Origin: Odoribacter sp.
Lineage (GTDB): Bacteria > Bacteroidota > Bacteroidia > Bacteroidales > Muribaculaceae
Reading direction: 5' to 3'
DNA: 64,000 nucleotides
Assembly: GCA_023663145.1 (NCBI GenBank)
Contig: JAMPHZ010000009.1
Span: forward strand, 1-64,000
The notes below the pieces were generated by a model. The model saw only the letters and a program-made list of their open reading frames with translations, had not been told where the DNA came from and searched no databases. This document shows, piece by piece, positions 26,371 to 35,613 of this stretch (position 1 is the first letter of the stretch; every line of letters starts with the position of its first letter). The translations under genes were made by a program, and so were the position numbers.

Positions 26371-28665
26371 ATGATCAGACACTTTGTTGCTGCAGTAGCT
26401 TTTTCACTTTCTTGTTTTTGTATCGCTGCTGCCACCACAGATGCCAATATTAGCGGTCATGTGATTGACGCCGAGACGGGCGAACACATGCCTTACTATC
26501 TCATCAGTCTTAAGGATACCAAGATAGCCACTGTTACAGATGGCTCAGGACATTATGTGTTAAGAGATCTGCAACCGGGCAGCTACACCGTAGAAGCATC
26601 ATGTACCGGATATAAAATCCAGTCGAAAAATGTCACAGTATCTGCCGGGCAAACAGTAGAAGTAAACTTCGAGGTCGAGACTGACGCATTTATGCTTGAC
26701 CAGGTAGTAGTGACATCAAGCAAGAGCGAACAGGTGAGGCGTCTGTCTCCTTCACTTGTAAACGTGGTTCCGGGCAAGATTTTCGAGAGCATAGGCGCTT
26801 GTTCGCTTGCCGATGGCCTAGGCTTGCAGCCTGGTGTACGTGTAGAGAATGATTGCCAGAACTGTGGTTTTACCCAAGTGCGCATCAATGGCCTTGACGG
26901 TCATTATTCGCAGATTCTTATGAATTCACGCCCCGTCTTTTCGGCACTTGCCGGAGTTTATGGGCTTGAGCATATCCCGGCCAATATGATTGAGCGTGTT
27001 GAGGTTATGCGCGGTGGTGGATCCGCCCTTTTCGGCTCGTCGGCCGTTGGCGGCACTATAAATATAATTACGCGTGACCCTGTGGTCAATACTGCCAAAG
27101 TGGCTCATACATTAGTGTCGGTGGGACCGTCAGGCTCTTTGGATAACAACACCACTATGAATGCATCAGTAGTGACTGACAACAACAAGGCCGGTATTTT
27201 TATCTACGGACAAAGCCGCTACAGGGATGGCTATGATCATGATGACGACGGATACACGGAGATTGCACAGTTAAAATCGCAGACCGTCGGGGCAAGGGGA
27301 TTCGTGCGCCCCGGTGATATGTCGCGCCTTACCCTCGAATATCATAACACACACGAATACAGGCGAGGAGGAGACCAACTTAAGAAACCGGCACACGAAG
27401 CAATGGTTGCCGAGCAGGCTGACCATAACATACATGCATTCGAGGCAACACTTGACCTGTGGCCACGCGACCACCGTGATCATGTAGCCGTGTTCGGCGC
27501 GACCCAGCTCACGCGCCGCCAAAGTTATTATGGCGGCGAGATGGATCCCGATGCATATGGTCGGACCAGCGATGTTGTGGTGAATGTCGGCTCACAATGG
27601 ACCCATCCATTTTCGCGCTTGTGGTTTATGCCGGCTGAACTTGTGGCAGGTATTGATTACTCATTCAACCGCCTGCACGATGTCACAATAGGCTATAACC
27701 ATAATCTGCTACAGAAAGTCAATATATATAGCGCGTTTCTACAGAATGAATGGCGCGATGATCGATGGGGATTCCTTATAGGTGCCAGGGTTGACAAGCA
27801 TTCTCTTGTTGACAAAGCAATAGTCTCTCCTCGTGCAAATGTTCGCTACAATGCTTCGCCGAATCTTAATTTCCGGGCATCATATTCTACCGGATTCCGT
27901 GCTCCGCAGACTTATGATGAGGACCTTCATGTGGCCATTGTCGGGGGAGACCGTGTTGTCACGATCCTCGCCCCCGGGCTTAAACAAGAGAGTAGCAACA
28001 GTTTCAGCCTGTCAGCCGACCTTTATCATCGCTTCGGCAATGTGCAGACAAACCTGCTTGTCGAGGGTTTCTATACAGATTTGCGTGATGTCTTTGCTTT
28101 GCGCCAACTTGATGAACCCGATGCTGCCGGCAATGCAGTACTTGAGCGTTACAATGGATCAGGAGCCAAGGTCTTCGGTATGAATATAGAGGCAAAGGCA
28201 TTCTTCTCATCGCATTTTGATGTGCAGGCCGGTGTCACTGTGCAGGCTTCACGTTATGATGAGCCTGAGCAATGGAGTGACAACCCAGATGTGGAACCTG
28301 TGAGAAAGATGTTCCGTACCCCCGACCTATATGGCTATTTTACGGCCAATTGGGAAATAATCCACTCTCTTAAGGCCGTTTTTGCCGGCACGCTCACGGG
28401 CCCTATGCTTGTACAACACCTCGAAGGCTCGGGAACACCGGTCGACTGTGCTGTCACTACTCCCACATTTTTCGATATGTCGGTAAAGCTCACTTATAGC
28501 AAACGTTTGTTCTCGAGAGTCACATGTGATATCTCGCTTGGTGTAGGTAACATATTCAACAGTTATCAAAATGACTTTGACCGAGGCTATCTGCGTGATA
28601 GTGGATACATCTATGGTCCTTCGATTCCTCGTAATATATCAGCTTCAGTTGCGTTTTCTATATAA
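26371..28665 (+). CDS. TonB-dependent outer-membrane receptor
   Basis: A 764-residue outer-membrane receptor for active uptake of a scarce ligand, powered by TonB. It has a signal peptide (1-21) and a CarboxypepD-regulatory-like beta-sandwich (about 25-108). The plug is at about 115-235, with the Bacteroidetes pattern C-x-x-C-GFTQVRINGLDG, IPANMIERVEVMRGGGSALFG and GGTINIIT. A 22-strand barrel follows and ends in NISASVAFSI. The CxxC in the plug (residues near 164-167) is a feature of a subgroup often linked to metal, heme or cobalamin uptake, but the substrate cannot be read here. No SusD partner follows; a terminator does. Confidence 0.93.
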   Translation: MIRHFVAAVAFSLSCFCIAAATTDANISGHVIDAETGEHMPYYLISLKDTKIATVTDGSGHYVLRDLQPGSYTVEASCTGYKIQSKNVTVSAGQTVEVNFEVETDAFMLDQVVVTSSKSEQVRRLSPSLVNVVPGKIFESIGACSLADGLGLQPGVRVENDCQNCGFTQVRINGLDGHYSQILMNSRPVFSALAGVYGLEHIPANMIERVEVMRGGGSALFGSSAVGGTINIITRDPVVNTAKVAHTLVSVGPSGSLDNNTTMNASVVTDNNKAGIFIYGQSRYRDGYDHDDDGYTEIAQLKSQTVGARGFVRPGDMSRLTLEYHNTHEYRRGGDQLKKPAHEAMVAEQADHNIHAFEATLDLWPRDHRDHVAVFGATQLTRRQSYYGGEMDPDAYGRTSDVVVNVGSQWTHPFSRLWFMPAELVAGIDYSFNRLHDVTIGYNHNLLQKVNIYSAFLQNEWRDDRWGFLIGARVDKHSLVDKAIVSPRANVRYNASPNLNFRASYSTGFRAPQTYDEDLHVAIVGGDRVVTILAPGLKQESSNSFSLSADLYHRFGNVQTNLLVEGFYTDLRDVFALRQLDEPDAAGNAVLERYNGSGAKVFGMNIEAKAFFSSHFDVQAGVTVQASRYDEPEQWSDNPDVEPVRKMFRTPDLYGYFTANWEIIHSLKAVFAGTLTGPMLVQHLEGSGTPVDCAVTTPTFFDMSVKLTYSKRLFSRVTCDISLGVGNIFNSYQNDFDRGYLRDSGYIYGPSIPRNISASVAFSI

Positions 28666-28737
28666 GCTTATCTGACTTGAAGGCGATGAGAACGTAATTT
28701 TACATATATCTGTAATTTGCCTCCAGGCATAATATAG

Positions 28738-28776
28738 ACTCCCTTTCAGCCGCTAAAAGGCTATAGGGAGTTTTTC
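28738..28776 (+). terminator. Terminator of the TonB receptor gene
   Basis: Stem ACTCCCT/AGGGAGT with an inner AGCC...GGCT pairing, followed by TTTTT on the plus strand, 72 bases after the receptor stop. Confidence 0.75.
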
Positions 28777-28876
28777 ATGAATACCGAGTCCACAGCTGAG
28801 CAGACGCTCCATTTTTGTTAGAATGAGAATTTATGTTGACAGTCTGTTACTTTTGTGAACTTTTTGGCAAAAATTA

Positions 28877-28907
28877 GTTGGTTATTTGGAAAAAAGAGTT
28901 AAATTTG
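28877..28907 (+). promoter_or_regulatory. sigma-ABfr-type promoter of the three-gene DUF4493 operon
   Basis: GTTG (28877-28880), 19-base spacer and TAAATTTG (28900-28907). It implies a leader of about 85 bases; the two downstream genes have no box of their own. Confidence 0.65.
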
Positions 28908-28996
28908 CACCATATTTTATATTGCTCATAGTAGTATTATGAAGTTTTCGCTATGCAAATTATGAATAAACCAACTATAACTAATTTTTTTACACG

Positions 28997-31477
28997 ATGA
29001 AGAAGACTATGTTAAAGGGCTTCGTCGGAGTAGCCTTGGCTACCGTGCCTGTCGCTTGTACTGACGGCAATGGTTTAGGCTTTGGCGAATCCGGTAAGAT
29101 AGCCCTTACAACGGAGGTCGATGCTACAGTGGTCAAAGGCCGCTCCTCGCGGGCTGAATATACTGACATCACCCCCGCTGATTTGTCGCTCAAACTTGTC
29201 TCGGCAGATGGCTCTTTCAGCCAGACATACGACAAAATCGCTGACTTCCCTCTCGACAAGACATTTAAGGTAGGCACATATACGATGTCTGCTTTTTATG
29301 GAGATGAGAACACTGAGGGATTTGAATCTCCCTCTTTCTACGGCGAAACAACCCTGCGCGTTACTGAAAATGAAACTACTCCTGTACACATAATATCCAA
29401 GGTCAACAACGCTTTGGTAACCATTGTTTACACTGATAATTTCAAGGACTACATGACTTCCTACAGCGCCGAGGTACACGCTGCAGGTGGCTCTTACATT
29501 GAATATGCTGCCGAAGAAACACGGCCCGCATATGTTAAGACCGGCGAAACAGAAATATTCGTTGACTTTGTAAAGCCCAACGGCAACGGCGGAAAGCTTT
29601 CTGTAGCCAAATTCACCACTGTAGCAGCTTGTCATTATACTGTTACCGTTGATCTCGGTGGCGACGGTGCTGGTACTATCAACCTTATTGTTAAACTTGA
29701 CGAGACTCTTGATCAGAAAGACATAGAGATTGACATCTCCGACCCTGCGCTTAATGCCCCGGCTCCGGTGGTCACCGCACAGGGATTCACGTCTGATACG
29801 GCAATCGAATTTGTGCCCGGACAGGAGTTACAGGATAACCTCAAGTTTAATATTATAGCGGCAGGAGGCCTTAACCAGGTGACGATGACTACCCGGTCGT
29901 CATCGCTAATCTCAAAAGGATGGCCGCAGGAAGTCGCCCTTGTAGGAGCTGACGCCGCCATGCAGCAGACACTTACAAGTCTCGGACTCAAAGCTCTTGG
30001 CGTTTTCGGCGTTACAGACAAGATGGCAGTCGTTGATCTTACTGATGTACTTGCCAATATCGAATATCTCAATAGCGGCGATAATGAGTCTATATTCACG
30101 ATCAGCGTGAAAGACGTTCATGGCAAGGTTTCAGAGTCCGTCACACTTAAGGTTATGGCTCTACCTGTTAAGATGGAGATCTCCGATCCGGTTCTTTATG
30201 TAGGCTCTAACGAGCTCACATTCAATCTTGAGTTCAACGCAGGAGATCCGGCACAACTTGTAAAATTCTCGTATCAGAACAGCCGCGGCACATGGCAGGA
30301 CTTCAATGCCTCAATTGAGAAGACCGGTGAGAACCTCTACAAGGTTACCGGAACTGCCGGCGAAGCCAAGCTTGATTCAGAGGTGCTTAAACTCAGAGCT
30401 ACTGCCGAGAGTATCGGAACAGTAACCGTTGAAATAGAGCGACAGCCTCTTGTTATGCCAGGTAATGGTGCTGTAGACGCGTACGCCACACGGGCTAATC
30501 TTCCTGTAACTATCGGCGCGAAAGATAGTGATGCTGCACTTTTGGCAACCATGATGTCAAATGCCACCGTAATGCTATCGACTGATGGCGGAAAGACATT
30601 CACTGCCGCACAGGCCACCGCTGATGCTGCTGACCGTAGTTTTGCTGTTGAAGGTCTTACTCCAGGTACTGAGTATACATATAAAATTCAGAACGGAAGC
30701 GTGGAGCTTGCCGACCCAGTTACAAAGTCTTTTACCTCTGAGGTTGCCGAGCAGATTCCCAACGGTAGCCTCGATGCCGAAGCTGCCATTGTTGACAGTT
30801 ACGGTGATTGGGAGCAGTACTCTTTTGAGGGGTGGGGGACCAACAATCCAATGACTACCTCGCAGGGCCGAACCGCATACGAAAACGCATATAATGCCAT
30901 TTCCGGTACAAAACCGACAGATGATGCCGTCAGCGGTAAGGCTGTTCAGATAAAGACCAATGGTTGGGGTAGCACTAACCGAGCGTATACAGGAATATCC
31001 GGACTGAATAAATATGTTGATGCCGGCCTTCTACACCTCGGTTCGAGTCGCGATACCCGGCCCTCAGGATACGGCGACATGTCGGGATCTCTCAATACTG
31101 ATGATCTCGAATGTGGTATAGAATTCCCTTCACGCCCCTCGTCGATATCATTCTATGCCAAGTATTCGGCCAAGAACGCAGCTGACCATGGTGAGGCACT
31201 TGTGCAGGTAATCGGCACTGATGGAGCAGTTATCGCTCAGGGAAGTACTGAAATAACATCCGCTGCGGATTCGTATATCCCGTTCACAATTCCATTAACA
31301 TATACATCAGCCGCTAAAGCTGCCAAGATTTATGTGCGCTTCATGTCAACCAATGTGTCCACAGCTCTGACGAAGAATGCCGACTGGATTACCGGTCCCG
31401 GTTTCGCGAATACATCACGTGGCGAGTATGCAGGTTCAACTCTCTTTATTGACGAAATTGTGTGCAATTACAATTAA
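28997..31477 (+). CDS. DUF4493/PCMD-type surface lipoprotein 1
   Basis: An 826-residue lipoprotein (lipobox TVPVAC, Cys21). A Ser-Arg-Ala motif sits at 51-53. The DUF4493 region (about 33-245) has the typical FESPSFYGETTLRV, a VNNALVTIVYTDNFKDYMTSY-like segment and a TRPAYV strand. Next is a beta-sandwich module at about 290-388 (ends TISVKDVHGKVSESVTLKVM-like), then a second sandwich and a fibronectin-like stretch. A C-terminal PCMD-like domain (about 590-826) opens at FEGWGTNNPMTT and ends with SRGEYAGSTLFIDEIVCNYN-like sequence. PCMD is a putative carbohydrate-metabolism domain. It is the first of three paralogues in one operon. Surface exposure and glycan or pilus role are inference. Confidence 0.8.
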   Translation: MKKTMLKGFVGVALATVPVACTDGNGLGFGESGKIALTTEVDATVVKGRSSRAEYTDITPADLSLKLVSADGSFSQTYDKIADFPLDKTFKVGTYTMSAFYGDENTEGFESPSFYGETTLRVTENETTPVHIISKVNNALVTIVYTDNFKDYMTSYSAEVHAAGGSYIEYAAEETRPAYVKTGETEIFVDFVKPNGNGGKLSVAKFTTVAACHYTVTVDLGGDGAGTINLIVKLDETLDQKDIEIDISDPALNAPAPVVTAQGFTSDTAIEFVPGQELQDNLKFNIIAAGGLNQVTMTTRSSSLISKGWPQEVALVGADAAMQQTLTSLGLKALGVFGVTDKMAVVDLTDVLANIEYLNSGDNESIFTISVKDVHGKVSESVTLKVMALPVKMEISDPVLYVGSNELTFNLEFNAGDPAQLVKFSYQNSRGTWQDFNASIEKTGENLYKVTGTAGEAKLDSEVLKLRATAESIGTVTVEIERQPLVMPGNGAVDAYATRANLPVTIGAKDSDAALLATMMSNATVMLSTDGGKTFTAAQATADAADRSFAVEGLTPGTEYTYKIQNGSVELADPVTKSFTSEVAEQIPNGSLDAEAAIVDSYGDWEQYSFEGWGTNNPMTTSQGRTAYENAYNAISGTKPTDDAVSGKAVQIKTNGWGSTNRAYTGISGLNKYVDAGLLHLGSSRDTRPSGYGDMSGSLNTDDLECGIEFPSRPSSISFYAKYSAKNAADHGEALVQVIGTDGAVIAQGSTEITSAADSYIPFTIPLTYTSAAKAAKIYVRFMSTNVSTALTKNADWITGPGFANTSRGEYAGSTLFIDEIVCNYN

Positions 31478-31485
31478 TCTCTGAA

Positions 31486-33075
31486 ATGAAAAACAATATT
31501 ATAACAATATTCTCACTTTGCGGAGCAATGGCTTTCATTAGCTCATGTAATGAGAGTCCCGATTATCCGGTGAGCAAGACAGGATCGCTGTCGCTCAAAG
31601 GCCTCGGCGTAGAAGTGCAGAACGTAGAGAAAGTGGTAAATTCCCGCGCCACTTACGACATTACCCCGTTCATCGTCAAGATCACTGATGACCGTGATCA
31701 GGTAGTGGGAAACTATACTTACGGCACAATGCCTGAAATAGTGTCTTTGGCTCCCGGTCATTATCGTGTTGATGTAGCATCACATGAAGTGCAGAAAGCC
31801 GAATGGGAGAAACCTTACTTCGTAGGTTCTCAGGAATTTGACATAGTTGCTTCAGAAATCACACAGGTAAGCCACATTGTATGCAAGTTCGCTTCAGTTA
31901 AAGTAACTGTGAAATTCGATGACGATCTTCGTGCAGTCATGGGTGATGATGTCAAAGTCTCAGTTGTCGCTAATGATGAAGGGCGTCTTGATTTTACCGC
32001 CGACAACACTTCTGCCGGTTATTTTGCCGTGGTGGAAGGGTCCAATACCCTTGTTGCTACATTCACCGGCCAGGTTCTTGGTTATCAGGAGTGTATAATC
32101 AAGACATTTACATCGGTGGAGCCTGGTCAATACTACAACCTTACATTCCGTCTGAAGAACAACCAGGTAGAGCCTGAAGAAGAGACAGGCTATATAAACC
32201 CCGGTGAAGGTATCAGCATAGATACTGATATCACAGGCGAGAATATAGCCGGTAGCGCTACATTTGATGAAGACATCATAGAAAATCCCGGTGAACGCCC
32301 CGGAGGCGAGCTTTTCTCCGAGAAAGTCACGATGAACTATGACGAGGGCACACAAATCCTTGCCGTAGAAGCACCGGCTGGCCTTCGTTCACTTACCGTA
32401 GGATACACCACCGATAACAGCGATCTTGCCGCTGAGTTGGCATCCCTCAACGGAGCTGACCTAGCACAGACGTCAGCCGCCCAGGCAGCTTCTAAATTCG
32501 GTCTGCCTGCTGCATCTGCTGTCAGCGGAGCTGTGTCGGTAAATGTTAGCCTTGCAACAATTTTCGACTTGTGTGCCCAATATGAAGGACATCACGCAAT
32601 CATATTTACCGGAACCGACGCAAATAATGAATATTCGAGTTTCCAGGTGGTTGCGCCCGGCATGAAAGTTGAGGCTGACATAAAGATTGAGGCCGACGAT
32701 CTTTCATTCGAGACACCTAATACTCCTGCTGAAGGTGTAAGCGGCCTTGTCAATATTACTGCTTCGGCCGGAATCGCTCATCTTGAGGTAACCATAGCTA
32801 CTACAAACGGAGCTTTTGAAAGTGCTGTGAAGGATCTGCTGCCCTTGCATTTTGATCTTGCTTATCCTCCTAAGGATGCATCAGGCGATAAACTTGTAGC
32901 AATGTTCCCTACCGGTGATGATGTGATCGGTAAAACAGAAGTTCCGTTTGACATCACGACATTTGTGCCTCTGCTCAGCGCTTTCGGGGGAACTCATACA
33001 TTTACCATCAAGGTAACAGATCTCACTGGCGGTGAAAAGTCGGTTGACCTTGTATTTATTGTTGAAGGAGAATGA
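31486..33075 (+). CDS. DUF4493-type surface lipoprotein 2 (no PCMD domain)
   Basis: A 529-residue lipoprotein (lipobox FISSC, Cys21). It starts with a beta-strand (GSLSLKGLGVEV) and a Ser-Arg-Ala motif (53-55), then a DUF4493 region to about 230 with WEKPYFVGSQEFDIV. After an acidic linker come two copies of a module of about 95 residues, each opening with a G-h-x-x-L-x-V strand (nucleotides about 32380-32650 and 32770-33069) and ending in T-D/V-T-D. It lacks the PCMD domain of its two paralogues. I start it at ATG 31486, eight bases after the previous stop; a GTG at 31462 lies inside the preceding gene. It overlaps the next gene by four bases. Confidence 0.78.
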   Translation: MKNNIITIFSLCGAMAFISSCNESPDYPVSKTGSLSLKGLGVEVQNVEKVVNSRATYDITPFIVKITDDRDQVVGNYTYGTMPEIVSLAPGHYRVDVASHEVQKAEWEKPYFVGSQEFDIVASEITQVSHIVCKFASVKVTVKFDDDLRAVMGDDVKVSVVANDEGRLDFTADNTSAGYFAVVEGSNTLVATFTGQVLGYQECIIKTFTSVEPGQYYNLTFRLKNNQVEPEEETGYINPGEGISIDTDITGENIAGSATFDEDIIENPGERPGGELFSEKVTMNYDEGTQILAVEAPAGLRSLTVGYTTDNSDLAAELASLNGADLAQTSAAQAASKFGLPAASAVSGAVSVNVSLATIFDLCAQYEGHHAIIFTGTDANNEYSSFQVVAPGMKVEADIKIEADDLSFETPNTPAEGVSGLVNITASAGIAHLEVTIATTNGAFESAVKDLLPLHFDLAYPPKDASGDKLVAMFPTGDDVIGKTEVPFDITTFVPLLSAFGGTHTFTIKVTDLTGGEKSVDLVFIVEGE

Positions 33076-35237
33076 AAACGTCGATAAAATTTGCGGCAAT
33101 GGCAGCGATAGCTGCCACCGCTATGTGGAGTTGCTCAAGCGAGGAAATCGTGTTGGGCGACGGAGAGGCCACTCTGTTTCTCTCTACTTCGCTGAACACG
33201 GACCTGAAACCGGTGTCCCGAGCCACCAATGAGGAAATTATTGAAAATGCCCTCATATGGATCTCAAATTCAAAAGGTCCCGTTCGCGTTTTCAATGGGA
33301 GTGGCGAAATACCTGCCGAAGGTGTGAAGCTCCTCAGCGATGCTTATACCATCGAAGTGTGGGCGGGTGACTCTGTACCTGCTTCGTTTGAACACCGCTA
33401 CTTCAAAGGTGTTGAGTCGGTTACCCTTACCCGCGGACAAATAGTCACAGCCAGTGTCGAGTGTCATATCGCCAACTCTGTAGTGGCTGTAAACTATGCA
33501 GACAATATCGACGATTATATCACTGATTATGTCTTCACAATAGGACATTCACAGGGTGAACTCGAGTTTGTGGGTCAGACTGACTCAAAGGGTTATTTTA
33601 TGATGAACAGCCGTGATAAGGAACTGAAATGGACTCTCACCGGCACACTTGTGAACGGTCAGCCCTACACCCAGGAAGGCACATTGGAAAATGTGGAGCC
33701 TGCTACGCTCTACAACTTCACTTTCAAACCTGCTGATCCCGAGCAGTTTGAAATGGGTGGTGCTTATTTCGAAATTACAGTTGACGATACCTCCCTTGAG
33801 ATACCAACCATCATTGATATAAAAGCTGCTCCAACCATTAAGGGATACAACTTCGATCTCAGTGAGCCGTTGCGCGGTAAAAAGGGGTCTTTTGGTCGCC
33901 ATTCGCTGTGGATTAATGCTCAGGGTGGCGTTTCAAGCCTTATCCTGACCAGTGATTACTTCGCTGAATTACTCGGCATCAACGGTAATGACTTCGATCT
34001 CCTTACCATGACAGATCAGGACCTTGCCGACCGCATCCGTCAGGCCGGTATAACATATACCACCACCACTACTGCAATTGACGAAGAAAACACAGTTACA
34101 AACATTAAGCTGAACTTCGAGGAGGCATTCATTGATCAGCTTCCTGATGGTAACTACTCAATTCGTGTAGACGTAGCAGATGACAGTGAGCTGCACAAGA
34201 CTGCGTCAGCCACACTTGTAATAAACGTGAGTGACGATGCCGTTTCAACAGTTGTTGTAAATCCCTCTGACATTTGGGCAACCACGGCTGTGATCGGTGG
34301 TGTTATCAATAAGGACAGTGCGACGAATCCTGTGATGAAGTACCGCAAACGTGGAGACATGCAGTGGATAGTCGTTCCTTCTACCGTGTCAGGGAAGAAT
34401 TTCTCGGCTCAATTGACCGGCCTCGCTGCCGGCACCACATACGAGTATGTGGCAGGATGCGACGGCTTTGAGTCTACTGAATTATGTATCTTCACTACTG
34501 AGTCAGCCCGTCAGTTCCCCAATTCAAGCTTCGAGCATAGCTACATGCGTGGCAAGATACTTGAATTCTGCAATGAAGGAGAGGAAGAGTTCTGGGATAC
34601 CGGTAATGAAGGTTCTGCTACACTGAACAAACTTGTTACTGACCAGTCAACAGAGTTTGTGCATTCAGGGACTTACTCATTGCACCTTAATTCGCTGTTC
34701 GTAGGACCTCCTATCTTCGGCAAATTTGCTGCCGGCAATATCTTTATTGGCCATTATATGCGTACTGACGGTACCAACGGTGTGCTTGGTTGGGGTCGTC
34801 CATGGACTGAACGCCCTGCGAAATTGCACGGTTATGTCAAGTATGCACCTGTAACTGTCGATAACTATAATGACAATTGTCCCTCAATTGCCAAGGGCGA
34901 CATGGATAAGGGCATTATATACATTGCTCTTCTTGATGAAACAATGACTGTTCCTTCTGAATCTAAGGAGTTTCCGGTAGTGATTGCGACAGCATCGCCA
35001 AAGAAACTTTTCGATAAAGACGGTGCAAACGTGATAGCCTATGGTGAACTGATATTTAACGAAGCTACATCAGGCGATGGTCTTGTAGAATTCGAGATAC
35101 CTCTTGTGTACAACCGTACCGATGTAAAACCGGCTTACATTCTGTGCACCATGTCGGCATCAATTGGTGGTGATTACTTCACTGGCGGCGCAGGCTCGCA
35201 GATGTGGATTGATGATATAGAACTTCTATACGAATAA
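33072..35237 (+). CDS. DUF4493/PCMD-type surface lipoprotein 3
   Basis: A 721-residue lipoprotein (lipobox AMWSC, Cys21). A first strand (EATLFLSTSL) leads to a Ser-Arg-Ala motif (49-51), then a DUF4493 region (to about 225) with FEHRYFKGVESVTL and ANSVVAVNYADNIDDYITDY. One beta-sandwich module (nucleotides about 33928-34230) is followed by a fibronectin-like domain (PSDIWATTAVIGGVI... GLAAGTTYEYVAG). The C-terminal PCMD-like domain (about 480-721) opens at FPNSSFEH and ends in a Met-Trp-Ile-Asp-Asp-Ile-Glu strand. The start overlaps the preceding gene by ATGA. A GC-rich hairpin closes the operon 24 bases after the stop. Confidence 0.8.
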   Translation: MKTSIKFAAMAAIAATAMWSCSSEEIVLGDGEATLFLSTSLNTDLKPVSRATNEEIIENALIWISNSKGPVRVFNGSGEIPAEGVKLLSDAYTIEVWAGDSVPASFEHRYFKGVESVTLTRGQIVTASVECHIANSVVAVNYADNIDDYITDYVFTIGHSQGELEFVGQTDSKGYFMMNSRDKELKWTLTGTLVNGQPYTQEGTLENVEPATLYNFTFKPADPEQFEMGGAYFEITVDDTSLEIPTIIDIKAAPTIKGYNFDLSEPLRGKKGSFGRHSLWINAQGGVSSLILTSDYFAELLGINGNDFDLLTMTDQDLADRIRQAGITYTTTTTAIDEENTVTNIKLNFEEAFIDQLPDGNYSIRVDVADDSELHKTASATLVINVSDDAVSTVVVNPSDIWATTAVIGGVINKDSATNPVMKYRKRGDMQWIVVPSTVSGKNFSAQLTGLAAGTTYEYVAGCDGFESTELCIFTTESARQFPNSSFEHSYMRGKILEFCNEGEEEFWDTGNEGSATLNKLVTDQSTEFVHSGTYSLHLNSLFVGPPIFGKFAAGNIFIGHYMRTDGTNGVLGWGRPWTERPAKLHGYVKYAPVTVDNYNDNCPSIAKGDMDKGIIYIALLDETMTVPSESKEFPVVIATASPKKLFDKDGANVIAYGELIFNEATSGDGLVEFEIPLVYNRTDVKPAYILCTMSASIGGDYFTGGAGSQMWIDDIELLYE

Positions 35238-35261
35238 AACTCACCATTATTTATTCATAGC

Positions 35262-35295
35262 AGCGGGGGCGAGCCTATATAGGTGCGCCCCCGCT
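35262..35295. terminator. GC-rich terminator of the DUF4493 operon
   Basis: A perfect ten-base stem (AGCGGGGGCG/CGCCCCCGCT) enclosing an inner CCTATATAGG palindrome. It lies between the operon and a small convergent gene; the T-run on the plus side is weak. Confidence 0.7.
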
Positions 35296-35304
35296 TATGT
35301 TTTA

Positions 35305-35460
35305 CTATGGCATTTTCATGTCGCTGTTACGCGGATTATTGTTCATCATTTTGGTTTCCTGTTTTACAGCCTGCCGGGTGGTGCGGTTGTCGTCGGCCTT
35401 GTTTGTTGAAGCTCCCGGATAATCCTGCTGAGCCTTGACTTTATGCTCTTTTGTGCTCAT
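35305..35460 (-). CDS. Small hydrophilic protein of unknown function (51 residues)
   Basis: Reads ATG (35458-35460) to TAG (35305-35307) on the minus strand. The 51 residues are rich in Lys, Gln, Asn and Thr, with no Cys, Trp or membrane segment: it starts MSTKEHKVKAQQDYPGAS and ends NNPRNSDMKMP. Codon use looks like that of neighbours, and the stop lies just beyond the shared GC-rich hairpin, as for a real gene. Disordered stress-type small proteins have this look, but I do not recognise a family. No exact sigma-ABfr promoter is seen upstream, so the call is moderate. Confidence 0.5.
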   Translation of the reverse strand: MSTKEHKVKAQQDYPGASTNKADDNRTTRQAVKQETKMMNNNPRNSDMKMP

Positions 35461-35527
35461 AATATATCGTTTTAGTTTGTTTTTATTTTCACTCTTATAA
35501 CAATGAGTCTGTAGTTATAGTTTTAAA

Positions 35528-35559
35528 GTTGCATATCTCGCTAATTTTTATGAAATTTG
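35528..35559 (+). promoter_or_regulatory. sigma-ABfr-type promoter of the GH81 gene
   Basis: GTTG (35528-35531), 20-base spacer and GAAATTTG (35552-35559, one mismatch). It covers the TTG at 35557, so translation should begin at ATG 35614. Confidence 0.5.
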
Positions 35560-35613
35560 CAGCAGCAAGAGAGGTTTGCGTTTCTCTTGTATAATATTTA
35601 TAACCCTAATTCA

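Larger units (their letters stand above)
28666..28996. other. Intergenic region with terminator, promoter and leader
   Basis: 331 bases. It holds the receptor terminator (28738-28776), an AT-rich stretch, the promoter at 28877-28907, and a leader of about 85 bases before the first DUF4493 gene. I see no ORF with coding character and no riboswitch fold I recognise. Confidence 0.6.

Noticed and set aside
28908..28996. A short leader ORF or attenuator before the DUF4493 operon
   Set aside because: AT-rich leader without a convincing frame or competing hairpins.
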